A model generated the notes under the pieces. It worked only from the letters and a program-made list of their open reading frames with translations, did no database searches and was not told the DNA's origin. A stretch of DNA of 64,000 nucleotides, from assembly GCF_023053635.1 (NCBI RefSeq), contig NC_086183.1:627501-691500 (forward strand), written 5' to 3'. This document shows, one piece after another, positions 1 through 10,960 of this stretch. Each line of letters starts with the position of its first letter. The stretch's first letter is position 1. The stretch is from Elgaria multicarinata webbii (taxonomy: Eukaryota; Chordata; Lepidosauria; Squamata; Anguidae). Made by a program: the position numbers and the translations under genes.

Positions 1-1365
1 AACCATCTTCAAAGGCTGACCCATGTAGAGGGCATTGCAGTAATCTAATTTGAAGGTTACCAGAGTATAGACCACTGAAGCTAGGTTATCCCTGTCCAGA
101 TAGGGGCGTAGCTGGGCCACCAAACGAAGTTGGTAGAAAGTACTCTGTGCCACCGAAGCCACCTGAGCCTCAAGTGACAGAGATGGTTCTAGAAGAACCC
201 CCAAGCTACAAACCTGCTCCTTCAGGGGGAGTGCAACCTCATCCAGAACCGGTTGACACCCCCCATCCAGTCAGAAGAACCACTCACCAGCAGCATCTCA
301 GTCTTGTCTGGATTGAGTTTCAGTTTTTTAGCCCTCATCCAGTCCATTGTCGCAGCCAGGCACCAGTTTAGCACATCCACAGCCTCACCTGATGAAGATG
401 AAAAGGAGAAGTAGAACTGCGTGTCATCAGCGTACTGATGACAAAGCACTCCACAACTCCGGATGACCGCACTCAATGGTTTCATGTATATGTTAAACAG
501 CATGGGGGACAAGACTGACCCCTGTGGAACCCCATACTGGAGAGTCCACGAGGCCAAGCAATGTTCCCCAAGCACCACGTTCTGGAGTCAACCCACCAAG
601 TAGGAACGGAACAACTGCAATGCAGTGCCTCCCACTCCCAACTCAGCCAGACGTTCCAGAAGGATACCATGGTCGATGGTATCGAAAGCCACTGAGAGAT
701 CAAGGAGAATCAACAGAGTCACACTCCCCCTGTCTTTCTCCCAACATAGGTCATTAAACAGGGCGACCAAGGCTGTTTCTGTGCCAAAACCAGGCCTGAA
801 ACCCAACTGAAATGGATCCAGATAATCAGTCTCATCCAAGAGTGTCTGGAGCTGGCCTGCAACCACCCGCTCAAGGATCTTGCCCAGGAATGGAACATTT
901 GCTACCAGCCTATAATTACTAAGATTTTCCAGGTCCATGGAAGTTTTCTTCAGGAGTGGTCTCACTCTTTCAGATGGCCTGGGACTACTCCCTCTCGCAG
1001 AGAAGCATTAATCACCTCCTTGGCCCAGCCGACTGTTCCATCCCTGCTAGCTTTTATTAGCTAAGAGGGGCAAGGATCCAGTACAGAGGTGGTTGTGTGG
1101 ACCTGTCCAAGCACCTTGCCAACATCCTCGAGCTGTACCAACTGAAACTCATCCAAGAAAACTGAACAAGGCTGTACTCTGGATACCTCACTAGATTCAC
1201 CTGCTATAACACTGGAATCTAAATCCTGGCGGATGCAAAAGTTTTTATTCTGGAAGTGCCTAGCAAATTCATTGCAATGGGCCTCAGATGGTTTTACCAT
1301 GTCCTTGGGACCGGTGTGTACTAGCCCCCAGGCAACTTTGAAAAGCTCCGCTGGGCATCAAATTG
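1..1365 (-). mobile_element. L2-clade LINE, pol fragment
   Basis: Reverse-strand reading gives a non-LTR reverse transcriptase in several open pieces. Visible are the linker before the RT domain (about 1061-1300), RT blocks reading FDTIDHGILLERL and GVPQGSVLSPMLFNIYMKPL, the YADD catalytic box (423-434) and LKLNPDKTEMLLVSG. The same protein order is seen in the longer copy at 48826-52330. The 3' end runs off the left edge of the window. Frame changes between the pieces show a dead copy. The L2 assignment (CR1 superfamily) rests on motif style and on the tail type of sister copies here; a CR1-proper label is less likely. Confidence 0.85.
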
Positions 1366-1424
1366 AAGATTTAATTTTAAGTCGGACTTACTGGGGTGGG
1401 GCTTTGGGGGGGGGTGTTTGTGGC

Positions 1425-1562
1425 ATGTAGAAGGCTAGAAGAGACAGGAGCTGCATGGGAGGCAGATGACGTTGTGAGAAGGACCCATGAAAATCCATGA
1501 GTGCCCAGCAACAAGCATGCGATAAAATGTACATCTGATGGAGCTCTTGGAGCACTCTAGAC
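1425..1562 (+). repeat. Unrecognised dispersed repeat, copy A
   Basis: This stretch resembles 3388-3506 in the same order: a GGGAGGCAGAYGAC block, a GGACC block, an AGCATGC block and GATGGAGCT. Many single differences separate the two, so they are old copies of one repeat. I do not recognise the family and see no coding capacity. Confidence 0.5.
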
Positions 1563-1649
1563 TCTGCTAGAGGCACATGTGACTGCAGGCTCCTCCACTG
1601 GGGTGTGGGAGACAGAAAGCAATTGAGTCATGGAAAGGGGTACAACTCT

Positions 1650-2165
1650 GGCCTTATTTACGTATTCATTTATTTAAAATATTTATTTGTATCCCACCTT
1701 TTTCCCAATACTAGGGCTCAAGGCAGCTTTACAAAATTAAAAACATATACAATTAAAACATATAAATAGAGGTTTACAAAAGTCAAAATATAATTGAACC
1801 AGCTGTAATATTAAAACATTAAATAAAATTTAAAATGACAATACAAAATCCAGCACATAAACAGAAGTCCAGACTATTCCCAAAGGCCTGCTGAAACAAA
1901 AACGTTTTTGCCTGCCTCCGGAAACGTAGCAAGGAGGGAACCGGTCTGGTGGGAAGGGAGTTCCAGAGCCCTGGAGCAAGGACCGACCAAGAAGGCCCTC
2001 TCCCACGGTCCCACCAGGCGTGCCTGTGATGATGGCAGGACCCAGAGCAGGGGCCCCCCTGAAGACCTCAGGGCCTGGGCAGGCTCGGGAGGGAGTCTTC
2101 CATATAACCTGGACCCAAAAGCGCTTCAGATTTGCCCTGAACAGATCGTCTCTCTGACCTGCTAG
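1650..2165 (-). mobile_element. L2-type LINE 3' end
   Basis: The lower end is a TTATTTA-rich tail followed by a 3'UTR-like stretch with the 'CTCAAGGCAGCTTTACAAAAT' style block that closes many reptile L2/CR1-superfamily elements on the reverse strand. Further in, the reverse strand reads a degraded C-terminal LINE protein. It lies next to the fragment at 1-1365 but is not collinear with it, so it is probably a separate insertion. Confidence 0.6.
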
Positions 2166-2578
2166 ATTTCTTAGCACTGGCTAGTCTTGTTGCAATGGAT
2201 GCTTTTCAGTCTGTGCAGCCTGAGGATGCAGACTGAGGATGTGAGAGTTTAAGACCTACACACCACTTGAATCCTTACCTATTCTGGCAAGGATATCCTA
2301 TTCTGGGGCACGTCTACACAAAGGGTGACTTTGCAGTAGCGGCACGTCATCCACATGATGCAGCCACCATTGCAAAGCCATCTGTGGTAAACCCTGGAAA
2401 CTCCATTCCAAAAACGTCAGGCACTTACCCTGACTTTTTGGGCAGTGGAGCCCATGTCACCCCTTGATTGGTTGCCACACCTCTGGAAAAGTAAAAAAAA
2501 TGGGGGGGAGGATTGGGCTGTTCCTCCCCCCCTTTTTTTTAAACCTATTATCTGTATCTGCAGAGCTCCGCAGATGCA

Positions 2579-2613
<35 letters not shown>

Positions 2614-3030
2614 CGATCCTATTCCTCTCCTTCCCCCCAACCCCAGTTTGTTTGTTTTTTACTTTCCCAGAGGTGCAGGGCTGGAAAATTCGCACTTGTC
2701 TTCCTTCCTATGCAAGGAAAGCAAGTGCGGGTGCAAGGTGCCTCGCGGCCCCGAATCTTTCTTTCTCCCATCCAAAGCAAGTCTTGGAATTCTCAAGAGG
2801 GAAGGAGAACAGGTAAGAAATGTTCCAAATCGTCTTTGACTTTATACCAACAGACAAGAGGATTTATTTTTCTCCTTCTCCTCATGCAACTCTTTGGGGA
2901 AAGTGGTTCACATCGTTGCAGATGAAGAAACCTGGGGCGCTTTTGTCATTCTATCCAGCAATAGAATGACAAGCTTTAATTTTAAAAAGGAGTTAATGGA
3001 GAGGGGTAGAGAGAAATATGGTTCACGTAT
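2166..3030. other. No gene recognised
   Basis: Apart from a GA microsatellite (2582-2611), I see nothing identifiable. A strong splice-donor-like CAG|GTAAGA occurs at about 2810-2818, but no exon evidence supports it. Confidence 0.4.
2582..2611. repeat. (GA)n microsatellite
   Basis: Uninterrupted GA dinucleotide run of about 30 bp. Confidence 0.95.
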
Positions 3031-3117
3031 GCAATCCTATATATGTCTACTCAAAAGTAAGTTGCATTATGTTCAATGGTGCTTACTTCCAGGAAAGTGT
3101 ACATAGCACTGCAACCC
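3031..3117. repeat. ~87-bp hairpin repeat module, copy 1
   Basis: Starts GCAATCCTATA, ends with a GCAACCC block, and its two halves are imperfect reverse complements centred on a CATTATGTTCAATG core, with TACTCAAAAGTAAG facing CTTACTTCC. Four further copies lie in this window. It is probably a small non-autonomous DNA element; the family is not recognised. Confidence 0.6.
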
Positions 3118-3387
3118 AAGTAAAATTTTGCAGCCTGATCCTCTGCATATTTAAAGCTCTGTCACACCAGGGGGGTGGGGTTAACACACTCCTTACCTTC
3201 TCTTCTCCGCCCATGTTTTCGTTCCTCAGTTACTTCCTGTTTCAAGACTACAAAACTACGGAACCAGCACCAGGCCCACGAAGTCCGCTGTTCTACTGGC
3301 ACTGCTTCTCCTGCACACAGCAGGAGAGAGCAGCGATTCAGAGGTCAAAAAAACATTGGACTTAACCAGGGTTTTTTGTGTCGTGCG

Positions 3388-3506
3388 ACAAAGGCCAGAG
3401 GGGGCAGAAAGCATGTGGGAGGCAGACGACATCATGGGAGGGACCTGAGCCCAGTAATGAGCATGCTATAAGACTCTCACGGATGGAGCTTTGAGGTGCT
3501 GGGGCA
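3388..3506 (+). repeat. Unrecognised dispersed repeat, copy B
   Basis: Diverged partner of 1425-1562: the shared blocks come in the same order and orientation. No open frame is conserved between the two copies. Confidence 0.5.
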
Positions 3507-3739
3507 ACACTGCTGCCATTGTCATTGTATTTTCCATGAGGATGCTTACCAGGTCCCTGCCCCCTCCAGGTCCCTGAGGTGGTCTAGCCTGCTATGGCCT
3601 CTCCTTAGAAGGGGGAGCGGCTCGGGCTCATGGGCAGAGGCTCTGCTTGCCATACAGAAGGTCCCAGTTTCAACCCCTCTCCATCAGAAACCCTGTAGAG
3701 CTGCTGCTGCCAGCCAGAGCCAATACTACTGGGCTAGAA

Positions 3740-3871
3740 GGCCTCAATCTGCACCAAGCAGGATATGACACCTTGAAAGCAGTTTGAAAACAGTCTGTGG
3801 TGTGTGTCCTGGGCCCCAACAGCTGTCAGTCATGTTATGAAGCACTTTAAAGCTGTGGTGTAGATCCTGCC
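3740..3871. mobile_element. Small TIR element (MITE), 'CACCAAGCAGGAT' family
   Basis: The left end reads GGCCTCAATCTGCACCAAG; the right end is the near reverse complement (GGTGTAGATCCTGCC). The interior has a GGGCCCCAACAGCTGTCAGT block shared with the longer copy at 19578-20560. Non-coding. Superfamily not determined. Confidence 0.55.
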
Positions 3872-5010
3872 TACAGCTGCTTCTTGGCTTCCCATATTAG
3901 ACCGAAGGCAGAGCGGGGAGGGGGGCGTAGAGTGGCAGTGGGTTCACCTTGCCCAGTGGTGCTTCCTTCAAGGGACCCCGAGGCCAGAAGAGGGGCTGAA
4001 GAGAGCCTGCCGTCGCCTGAGACGCGCTCCCCGGCCTGGCCTCGCCCAGCTTTCCCAGACACCAGAAGTGATGCAAGCCGCCCTCTCTGCCCACTGGATT
4101 CTGGAAGTGGCTCATCTCAGACAGCTGCCGCCACGGAGGAAAAGATTCTTCTCCTGCGCTGCAGCCAGAGCTGCCAAGCACCCTGTCATCCCAATGGGCG
4201 AGTTCAGGCTGGAAGAGAAGCCAATCCTCCTGGGGCCTCCTTGATGGCAGCACGGAGTGGGAGTTTGTTGGTGAAACACCATTGGAGAAAGACAGGTTGT
4301 GGAGCAGATCCCGGCTCCAGCAAGACGGGTTTGAGGAGCCCTGGGCCTCTGCCAAGGAGGCCCTTGCAACACACCAGTGTGAGAAGCAGAATGAAGCAAA
4401 GGGAAACGCTCCAGATCCTGGCATGGAAAGCGCAGCAGCAGCAGCAGCAGCAGCAGCCTGGAACGGGCCACTGGCAGATGCTTCGCCGGCTGTTTTTCTG
4501 GCACAGAAGAGCTGACTTGCCCTGTCACAGAAGACGAGCGGGTGGGGGCAGGTGTCACTGGATCTGCATGGACAGCCGCTGGTTCACTTGTCTGCCCCCC
4601 TTTTCCACTTTATGCAGTTCATACCTACTTGCAAGTAGGTTTACCTACTTGCTCTAGTTATATATCCACCAAAGGTTGCATATCCATAACAACGGTGATT
4701 AATTCACCTGAAAGACAACCGTCCCATGCTCCCCACTGCCACGCAAGTTTTCTTTGCATGGTGTCATGGTGTCCCCAGACAGTTTCTTTTCATGTGACAA
4801 AGAACCCTACAAGCCTCTAAGTCCCAGCCGCTGCTCTGTGCGGCGATCCCACACCACAGGCGAGTGGAACGAGAGCGGAGGCAAGCAGGCGAAGAGATGC
4901 TGGCAGTTGCTGACCGCCAAACGCTTGGCCTTCTGTGCAGGGCTCCAGGTCCAGCATCAGGGAGGTCCCGGTCAGATGGCACCACTGTGTTGCCCGTTAG
5001 GGTCCTGCAT
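3872..5010. other. No gene recognised
   Basis: Moderately GC-rich DNA with long chance frames in several phases and no recognisable protein. It contains a (CAG)8 run at 4433-4456. Confidence 0.4.
4433..4456. repeat. (CAG)8 trinucleotide repeat
   Basis: Eight perfect CAG units. Not inside any recognised coding exon, although chance frames read it as poly-Q or poly-A. Confidence 0.9.
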
Positions 5011-5039
5011 GGCTCCAGCTACAACGCCAAAGTGCTGCG

Positions 5040-6450
5040 AGTGCCTGTGAGGGGGCCACATCCCCAAAGCCACGACGGACCTTCCCGGCGCCTCCAGATG
5101 TGGCAACTGGGGGGGGCGCAGATCCCCAGGGCTGCCCCGAAGGAGGCCTTGGTGCGAGCCAAAGCCACCCTCGGAGCCACCCTTGGGAGAGGACACCACG
5201 CTCCCGCCAAGGCTGGCCCAAGGGGGCCTTTCAGCCCCCAGATCTGCGGGAGAGTTACTGCGCCTGCCGCGTCTCCGCCGGGTCCCGCACGCCTTCCCAG
5301 CCGCCAAGTTAAGAGGCGCCGGTGGGCAAAGCCCGGTGGTTCCTTCCCTGCCGGCACACTGAGGGGCCTTTGAGCATGTGCAAAGTGTCTATTAACCAAC
5401 CACCACATCTCTGGGAGAAGGAGAGCGCCTTCTTTGGGCCGCCCCGGGGAGCTTTGCCCGCTGCCTCCAGGCCTTTCTACAGGGCGCTAGCCAGCCAGGA
5501 TGCTGCCAAGGCCCACGGCGCTGCTTCCCTGAGCAGAGGCAGTGCAGGCTTCCCTTGCAAGAAGGAGGCCGCCCCTGCCCCCACCGGCCGCAGGCTCCCT
5601 CGCGCTGCTCCTCTGACCACTGCTCCCGAGCTGCGCGGCGCGGGGTCTCCTCGCCTGCCAGCCAGCCAGCCAGCCCTGGGGCAAAGAGGGGCGAGGAAGC
5701 CGCTCGCTTGGCGGCTCGCTCTCCTCCTCTGCGAAGCCCGGCCTCCCGCCCTTCCCCACCCCCCTACCCCGGTCGCCTTCCCCTCCGCCTCTGGCCCTGC
5801 AACTCAGCTCCCGAAGGAGCCAAAGGCCCGTCGCCAGAGCGGGAGGCGGAACGGAGACGCCAACATGACCTGGCGCGCTGCGCTCCGTCTCTGCGCGCTG
5901 CAGCAGGGCGAGGGGCTGATGCCGATGCCGCCGCCGCCGCCGAAGCCCAACGAGGCCGGCCGGCCAGCTTGCGCTCAGCCCGCGCATCTGCTGGGCGGGA
6001 CGGCGAGGCGAGGGGGCCCCGCAGGAGGAAGCCGCCTGAGCCACGTCCGCAGAGGGACGGCGGGAGGGAGCGCTCGATAAGCGAGGGCCGAGAGGGCTTA
6101 GCACTGGCGGAGCCGCCGGGTCACCTTGGGCTCGTCAGCCCTCCTTTCTCTGCCAAACCTACCTCGCCGGGCTGTTGTGAGCAAACGGGCGGGAGGGCGC
6201 GAGGAGAACCACCCGGTGGACTTGAGCTTCTTGGAGGAAGGGCAGCTCAGAAAGAAATAACAGGGGAGGGGAGGGCAAAGAGCAAGCGGGCGAGCGGGCT
6301 GGGGAAACGGTTCCCTTTCCCAGGGATCGGACGCTCCAACAAAGGCTCGGGGAGACCGAGACCAGGGGAGGCTCCCCCGCGCGCACACACACACCCCTTC
6401 CTCGGCTGCTCACAGCCCGCCTCGTGTTAGTCGCCGGCCCAGGCAGCTTC
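5040..6450. promoter_or_regulatory. CpG island without a recognised gene
   Basis: About 1.4 kb of dense CpG and high GC, lying 2.6-4 kb upstream of the POU3F1 start. Long frames exist in all phases on both strands, as expected for GC-rich DNA, and none resembles a known protein. It may be the promoter of a noncoding transcript or a distal part of the POU3F1 CpG domain; the sequence alone does not decide. Confidence 0.6.
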
Positions 6451-7690
6451 CAAGCTGGTTAGATGGCTCCGTCCCTCCTGTCGGGGAATTCTACATGGAG
6501 AGGCAGCAGCAAGGGCAGGTCAGCACGTGAGAGCAGAGGGGCCTCTTCCTGCCCTCGGTGGGTGGCAGCAGCGTTCAGGAGCCTGTTGGACCGGCCACAG
6601 GGCTATGGGAGAGATGCCCGCTCCCTGGGCCTGGGCTGGGCTGAGCCAGGGTGCAAGGGGGGGCTTCTCTGCCCCCTCTCTTGTGCACAGAGCAATCCTG
6701 CTGGAACCACACCCACACCCCAGGGTTTATTGGCACAGACCTGCTCTCCCCTTGAAAGTCCTCTACCCCCTGCGGCAAGCGCAGAGAAACTGTCCAGGAG
6801 GACGGTGGTGGCCGCCTATAGTTGCCTCTGGCAGCAGTGGAGTGGCGAAGGGTCACCTACCGATGTAGCTCTTTCAGGTGCAAAAGAAATGGTCGAGGTG
6901 CATTGCTGCTCCCCCCCACCCACCTCGGGGACATAGTCCCTGGGCCAGGAAATGCCATCTGAGGTTGTGGTTGCATTTTGCTGCACCGGGGGTGGGGTGG
7001 GGGCAGCTTTCTGAAGCTTCGTCTCTGGCTCCACCATGCTGCCCTGACGGTCCTCTTTTGTCTAGGGAATTGCGGAGGTGGGGGTGCAGGCAGAACTCCC
7101 GCTCAAGGTCAGGGCTTGCAGGCTGCATGTTCCACAGGGCCAGTTCCTCACTCCTCGCGGTCTGAGTTGCCATGGGAGACACCTGGTGAAGAAGGCGGCC
7201 CAGCAGGCAGGTGCTGAACCACAGGGACCTCTCTCCTTTCTGTGTGAGGGATGACAGGGAAGCAAGTGCAGGTGGCCCGTGTCCTTCCTGGTGCCATCGT
7301 CAGAGGGCCTGAGGCATGGCGCCAGCTGGCCCAAAGGGTCTGGCTGTGACACCACTCGGCCTGAGGCAGCGCAGGGAGGCAGTGACGCCCGCCCCCTCGC
7401 CCTGACACCACACCGCTTTGAGTGCATTCTTGGAGAGGGAGCCGCTCCCTGCTGCCACCACGTATGCCCAGCAAAGGCCAAGGAACTGGTTGTTTCCCCT
7501 CCGTGCAACGCCAAAGCAGAGTTGCCACCCGTTGCATCCACCGCTTGCACAAACCGGGGAGCAGAGGCGGGCTCCAGCCAGCCAAGGCTCCGTTTCCTTT
7601 GCCATTTCCACCAATCCAGGAGCATCAGAGCAAAACTTGCTCTCCCTTCCTAGAGAACTCAAAACAGGAAACAATTTATAGGGGGCCAGG
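6451..7690. other. No gene recognised
   Basis: GC-rich unique-looking sequence between the CpG block and the palindrome. No recognisable protein, repeat family or RNA. Confidence 0.4.
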
Positions 7691-7703
7691 TGGGGGAAGC
7701 TGT

Positions 7704-7750
7704 TACTCTTCAAGGCCTTGGCCATATATACTCTTCAAGGCCTTGGCCAT
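7704..7750. repeat. 22-bp direct repeat beside palindrome
   Basis: The 22-bp unit starting TACTCTTCAAGG occurs at 7704-7725 and again, identically, at 7729-7750. The end of the second copy merges into the left arm of the palindrome. Confidence 0.95.
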
Positions 7751-7770
7751 TGACCATTCCTTTCCAAAGA

Positions 7771-7840
<70 letters not shown>

Positions 7841-7866
7841 TCTTTGGAAAGGAATGGTCAATGGCC
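7745..7866. repeat. 122-bp palindrome with (AT)33 core
   Basis: Arms of 28 bp (7745-7772 and 7839-7866) are perfect reverse complements, and the 66-bp core is pure AT. The whole 122 bp is therefore self-complementary and could extrude as a cruciform. Frames reading poly-(YI) on both strands are an artefact of the core. Confidence 0.97.
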
Positions 7867-8786
7867 CAGGGCAGGGAAAGCCCAACTTTCTGCATGGGCT
7901 GAAAATCCTTTTGCATCAGTGACAAAGCCTTGAACGGCGGATTCGCAAAACGCCCCTCGGGTTTATCAATGCTGGCGTGCTGGCCAGGCGGCGCGCCCAC
8001 CAGGAGTCCCAAGAAACCCGCGAAGTTGGCACGCTGTGGGTGCTGTGAGTCCACCGCTGAGACGTTTGGGGCACAGAACCTGCAGAGAGAAGGCAGCCGT
8101 GAAGAGAATCGCGTCCTCTTTGCAGAGCTAGAGGCCGGCGGCGGCGGGCCCACGCTTCCTCCCACGCGTCCCTCCCCCTCCCACGCAGCCCAGCCGCGCG
8201 CACGCCGTGCTCAGTTCCAGATCCTCTGCTGAAATAGACAAGCCGCAAGCCCTGAGCACCGCCGCCGCCGCCGCCAGCCCAACTCTCCTCTGAGCTCACT
8301 AGTGGGCCCTACAGCCTTTGGAGAACGGGCGCTAAAGAGAATGCCTCCGTTTGCGGTCATTCGGACACTGCACCAGGGCCGCCCACCAGCGAGGAAGGGG
8401 CCCCGCCTGGCTGCCGGCGCGAGGGCGGACGGACGCGGCTCTTCCTGCCATTAGATCGGTGGGGAAGAGCCGAAGCACGCCTCCCCCGACCTCCCAGCGC
8501 CTCCTCCTGCGCAGCGGACTCACCTGGGCAACGGCAGAAGTGGGGCGGGAGCCGACCCCAGCCTTCCCGGACGCCGTGGGTGGCTGGAGGAGAGCGCCGT
8601 CTACGGGGGCGCCTGCGGGCGGCCGGGCGGGCTGGCGGCGGCTCTCCGGCCTCCCGTCCGTCCGTCCGTCCGCCCGCCCTGTACTGTGCAGCAGGTGCCA
8701 GCGCTCTCCCCACGCGCCGACTGGCAAGGCGGCCGCGCCGAGCGCCTCCCGCTCCACTCAGGGCCGCCCCGCCACTTCGCCTCGCG

Positions 8787-9021
8787 CCAATCCCAGGCCC
8801 TGCGCCGCCAGACGGGGCGGGGGCGGTTCCCTTCGCCAGGGGCGCCCTATGGAGGTGCGGTGCCGGCTGCCAGTCGCGGGTGGCGGAGCCAATGGGGCGC
8901 GCGCGGGGGAGTGGCCGCGCGTGGGGCCGAGCCGGGACTCTAAAGCGCGCCCACCGCCAAGGGGACCCCAGTGAGAGGCGCAGAGCGGAGCACGGCCCAG
9001 CTGACCCGACCCGGCGCAGTC
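8787..9021 (+). promoter_or_regulatory. POU3F1: POU3F1 proximal promoter and 5'UTR
   Basis: Upstream of the start codon are two CCAAT boxes (8787-8791 and 8889-8893), a GC-box cluster of the GGGGCGG type (about 8813-8826) and a weak TATA-like TCTAAAG (about 8939-8945). If the TATA-like site is used, transcription would start near 8970 with a short 5'UTR. The transcription start is inferred, not observed. Confidence 0.55.
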
Positions 9022-10206
9022 ATGGCCACCACCGCGCAGTACCTGCCGCGCGGCAGCCCTCTGCTGCCGGGGCCCCCCGCGGACGCCGAGCGCCTGCACC
9101 AGGGCCCCACCTACCGCGAGGTCCAGAAGATGATGCACCACGAGTACCTGCAGGGCCTGGCCGCCACCCCCGGGCACCCCCTCGGCAGCCTCCCGCACCA
9201 CCAGTGGCTGCCGGGCGCCACGGGGGACTGGGCGGGTGGCGGGACCCACCTGGAGCACGCCAAGGGCGCCGGCGCCGGGCCGCGGGGAGACCTCGACGGC
9301 AGCAGCGGTGGCTTCCACTCGCGCTCGCACCTGGTGCACCAGCAGGCAGCGGGCGGCGGCGGGGGGGGCGGGCACTGGGCGCAGGGCGGCCCCTCGGCAC
9401 ACCACCTGGGCGGCTGCCCCTCCGCCATGTCCCCGACGGCCGGCGGACACCAGCCGCTGCTCTACTCGCAGGCCGCCTACCCGAGCCTAAACGGCATGCT
9501 GGGGCCGGGGCCCGCGCTGCACCTGCCCCACGGCCACCTGCCGCAGCACGGCCACGACGAGGCGGCCGAGGCGCACCTCGAGGGCTCGTCGCCGCACCTG
9601 GGCCACCCGGGCCACGAGCCGCCGTCGGACGAGGACGCGCCCAGCTCCGACGACCTGGAGCAGTTCGCCAAGCAGTTCAAGCAGCGGCGCATCAAGCTGG
9701 GCTTCACGCAGGCCGACGTGGGGCTGGCGCTGGGCACCCTGTACGGCAACGTCTTCTCGCAGACCACCATCTGCCGCTTCGAGGCGCTGCAGCTGAGCTT
9801 CAAGAACATGTGCAAGCTCAAGCCGCTGCTCAACAAGTGGCTGGAGGAGACCGACTCCAGCACGGGCAGCCCAGCCAACCTGGACAAGATCGCGGCGCAG
9901 GGCCGCAAGCGCAAGAAGCGCACCTCCATCGAGGTGGGCGTCAAGGGCGCGCTGGAGAGCCACTTCCTCAAGTGCCCCAAGCCCTCGGCCCACGAGATCA
10001 CGTCGCTGGCCGACACGCTGCAGCTGGAGAAAGAGGTGGTGCGCGTGTGGTTCTGCAACCGGCGCCAGAAGGAGAAGCGCATGACGCCGGCGGGGGGCCC
10101 GCACCCGCCCGCCATGGAGGACGTTTACGCACACGGGGAGGCCTCGCCGCCGCCGCCGCCGCCGCCGCTGCAGCACCACACGCTCCAGAGCGCCGCCGTG
10201 CAATGA
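9022..10206 (+). CDS. POU3F1: POU3F1 (Oct-6/SCIP/Tst-1), single-exon POU transcription factor
   Basis: Encodes 394 residues beginning [11 protein letters not shown], the hallmark N-terminus of POU3F1; that start was preferred to an in-frame ATG 17 codons upstream. Residues about 209-278 form the POU-specific domain ([19 protein letters not shown]), 279-294 the linker ([14 protein letters not shown]), and 295-353 the POU homeodomain ending [12 protein letters not shown], with Cys345 and Asn346 as the POU-class recognition residues. The N-terminal half is rich in Gly, His, Pro and Ala; a poly-Pro run lies near the C-terminus. Known role: nuclear activator binding octamer-type sites, controlling Schwann-cell myelination, keratinocytes and neural fate. 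Like other class III POU genes it has no intron. The protein is shorter than human (about 451 residues, from memory), mainly through shorter homopolymer runs. No break is seen. Confidence 0.98.
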   Translation: MATTAQYLPRGSPLLPGPPADAERLHQGPTYREVQKMMHHEYLQGLAATPGHPLGSLPHHQWLPGATGDWAGGGTHLEHAKGAGAGPRGDLDGSSGGFHSRSHLVHQQAAGGGGGGGHWAQGGPSAHHLGGCPSAMSPTAGGHQPLLYSQAAYPSLNGMLGPGPALHLPHGHLPQHGHDEAAEAHLEGSSPHLGHPGHEPPSDEDAPSSDDLEQFAKQFKQRRIKLGFTQADVGLALGTLYGNVFSQTTICRFEALQLSFKNMCKLKPLLNKWLEETDSSTGSPANLDKIAAQGRKRKKRTSIEVGVKGALESHFLKCPKPSAHEITSLADTLQLEKEVVRVWFCNRRQKEKRMTPAGGPHPPAMEDVYAHGEASPPPPPPPLQHHTLQSAAVQ

Positions 10207-10960
10207 CTGAGCCGCGGCGGCGGGGCCGAGCACCGGCACTGGCCCGGACTGGCGGCCCAGACTGGCGGAGGGAGCCGTCCGGGGGCTCCGGCCGGCCCCT
10301 GCCCGCGCTGGCCGCCACGGACTGCGGCAAGCCCGGAGCTTGTGCCTCGGGCAGCTTGGGGCGCCCACCCAGCCGGCCCCTGACGGACCTCCTAGACGGC
10401 CGGGCGAGCGCGGGCGAGAGAGAGCCGGAGGCGCGCTGGTCGGTCCCTCTGCCTGCCGGCGACGGCTCGCTTTCTAATTTAAAGCTCTGTATTTATTTGA
10501 ACCTCGGAAATGCCCTGCGCCCACTGCCGCCCACGGAGCCGCCCGCGGGAGACAGCGCAAAGCCCAAGGTTTGACCTCGAGCGGGTTTCTCCCGGGTTTC
10601 TCAGGACACCGAGCGCAGGGTCCGGGGTGGGGGCTGCTCCCGGTGGGGCTGAACCTTGCAGAAGCCGCCTTGGCCTCCCTTGAGTTTGCACTCGGGCCCC
10701 GGAACCTCCTGGCAAGGGACCCGGCGCTGGTGGGCCCTCCTGCTGAACCCTCAAGGCCGCCCGGTTGCAAACAGACGCGCACAGGTCGCCTGGAAGCCGG
10801 GTCCCGACATACCTATTTATTTCCCCCGCGGGCCGGGCCCACGTTGCCCTCGCCCATCGGTTGGGGTCGGACCCATGTTCGCCTCTGTAGCCTCCCGCTC
10901 CGTTTTTATTTATGTTACAGCCAATATTTTATTACTCGCATAAAACATTTATCCAGGAAC
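10207..10960 (+). other. POU3F1: POU3F1 3'UTR
   Basis: After the stop the sequence stays GC-rich, then becomes AT-rich near 10905-10955. The CATAAA at 10939-10944 is a plausible variant polyadenylation signal; no AATAAA is seen before it. The 3' end near 10960 is inferred. Confidence 0.5.

Noticed and set aside
2805-2820. Strong splice donor CAG|GTAAGA
   Set aside because: No supported exon upstream and no matching acceptor or gene.
3884-4657. 257-codon frame with a poly-Q run
   Set aside because: Driven by the (CAG)8 repeat and GC-rich text; no similarity recognised.
5322-6430. Several 200-290 codon frames in the upstream CpG block
   Set aside because: All phases on both strands are open because of GC richness; no recognised domain.
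7690-7902. Poly-(Tyr-Ile) proteins on both strands
   Set aside because: Artefact of the AT core of the palindrome.
8580-10574. 664-codon frame overlapping POU3F1 on the same strand
   Set aside because: Out-of-frame shadow in CpG-rich DNA; its composition is Arg/Ala/Pro/Gly-rich without domains, while the POU3F1 frame has a full conserved domain set.
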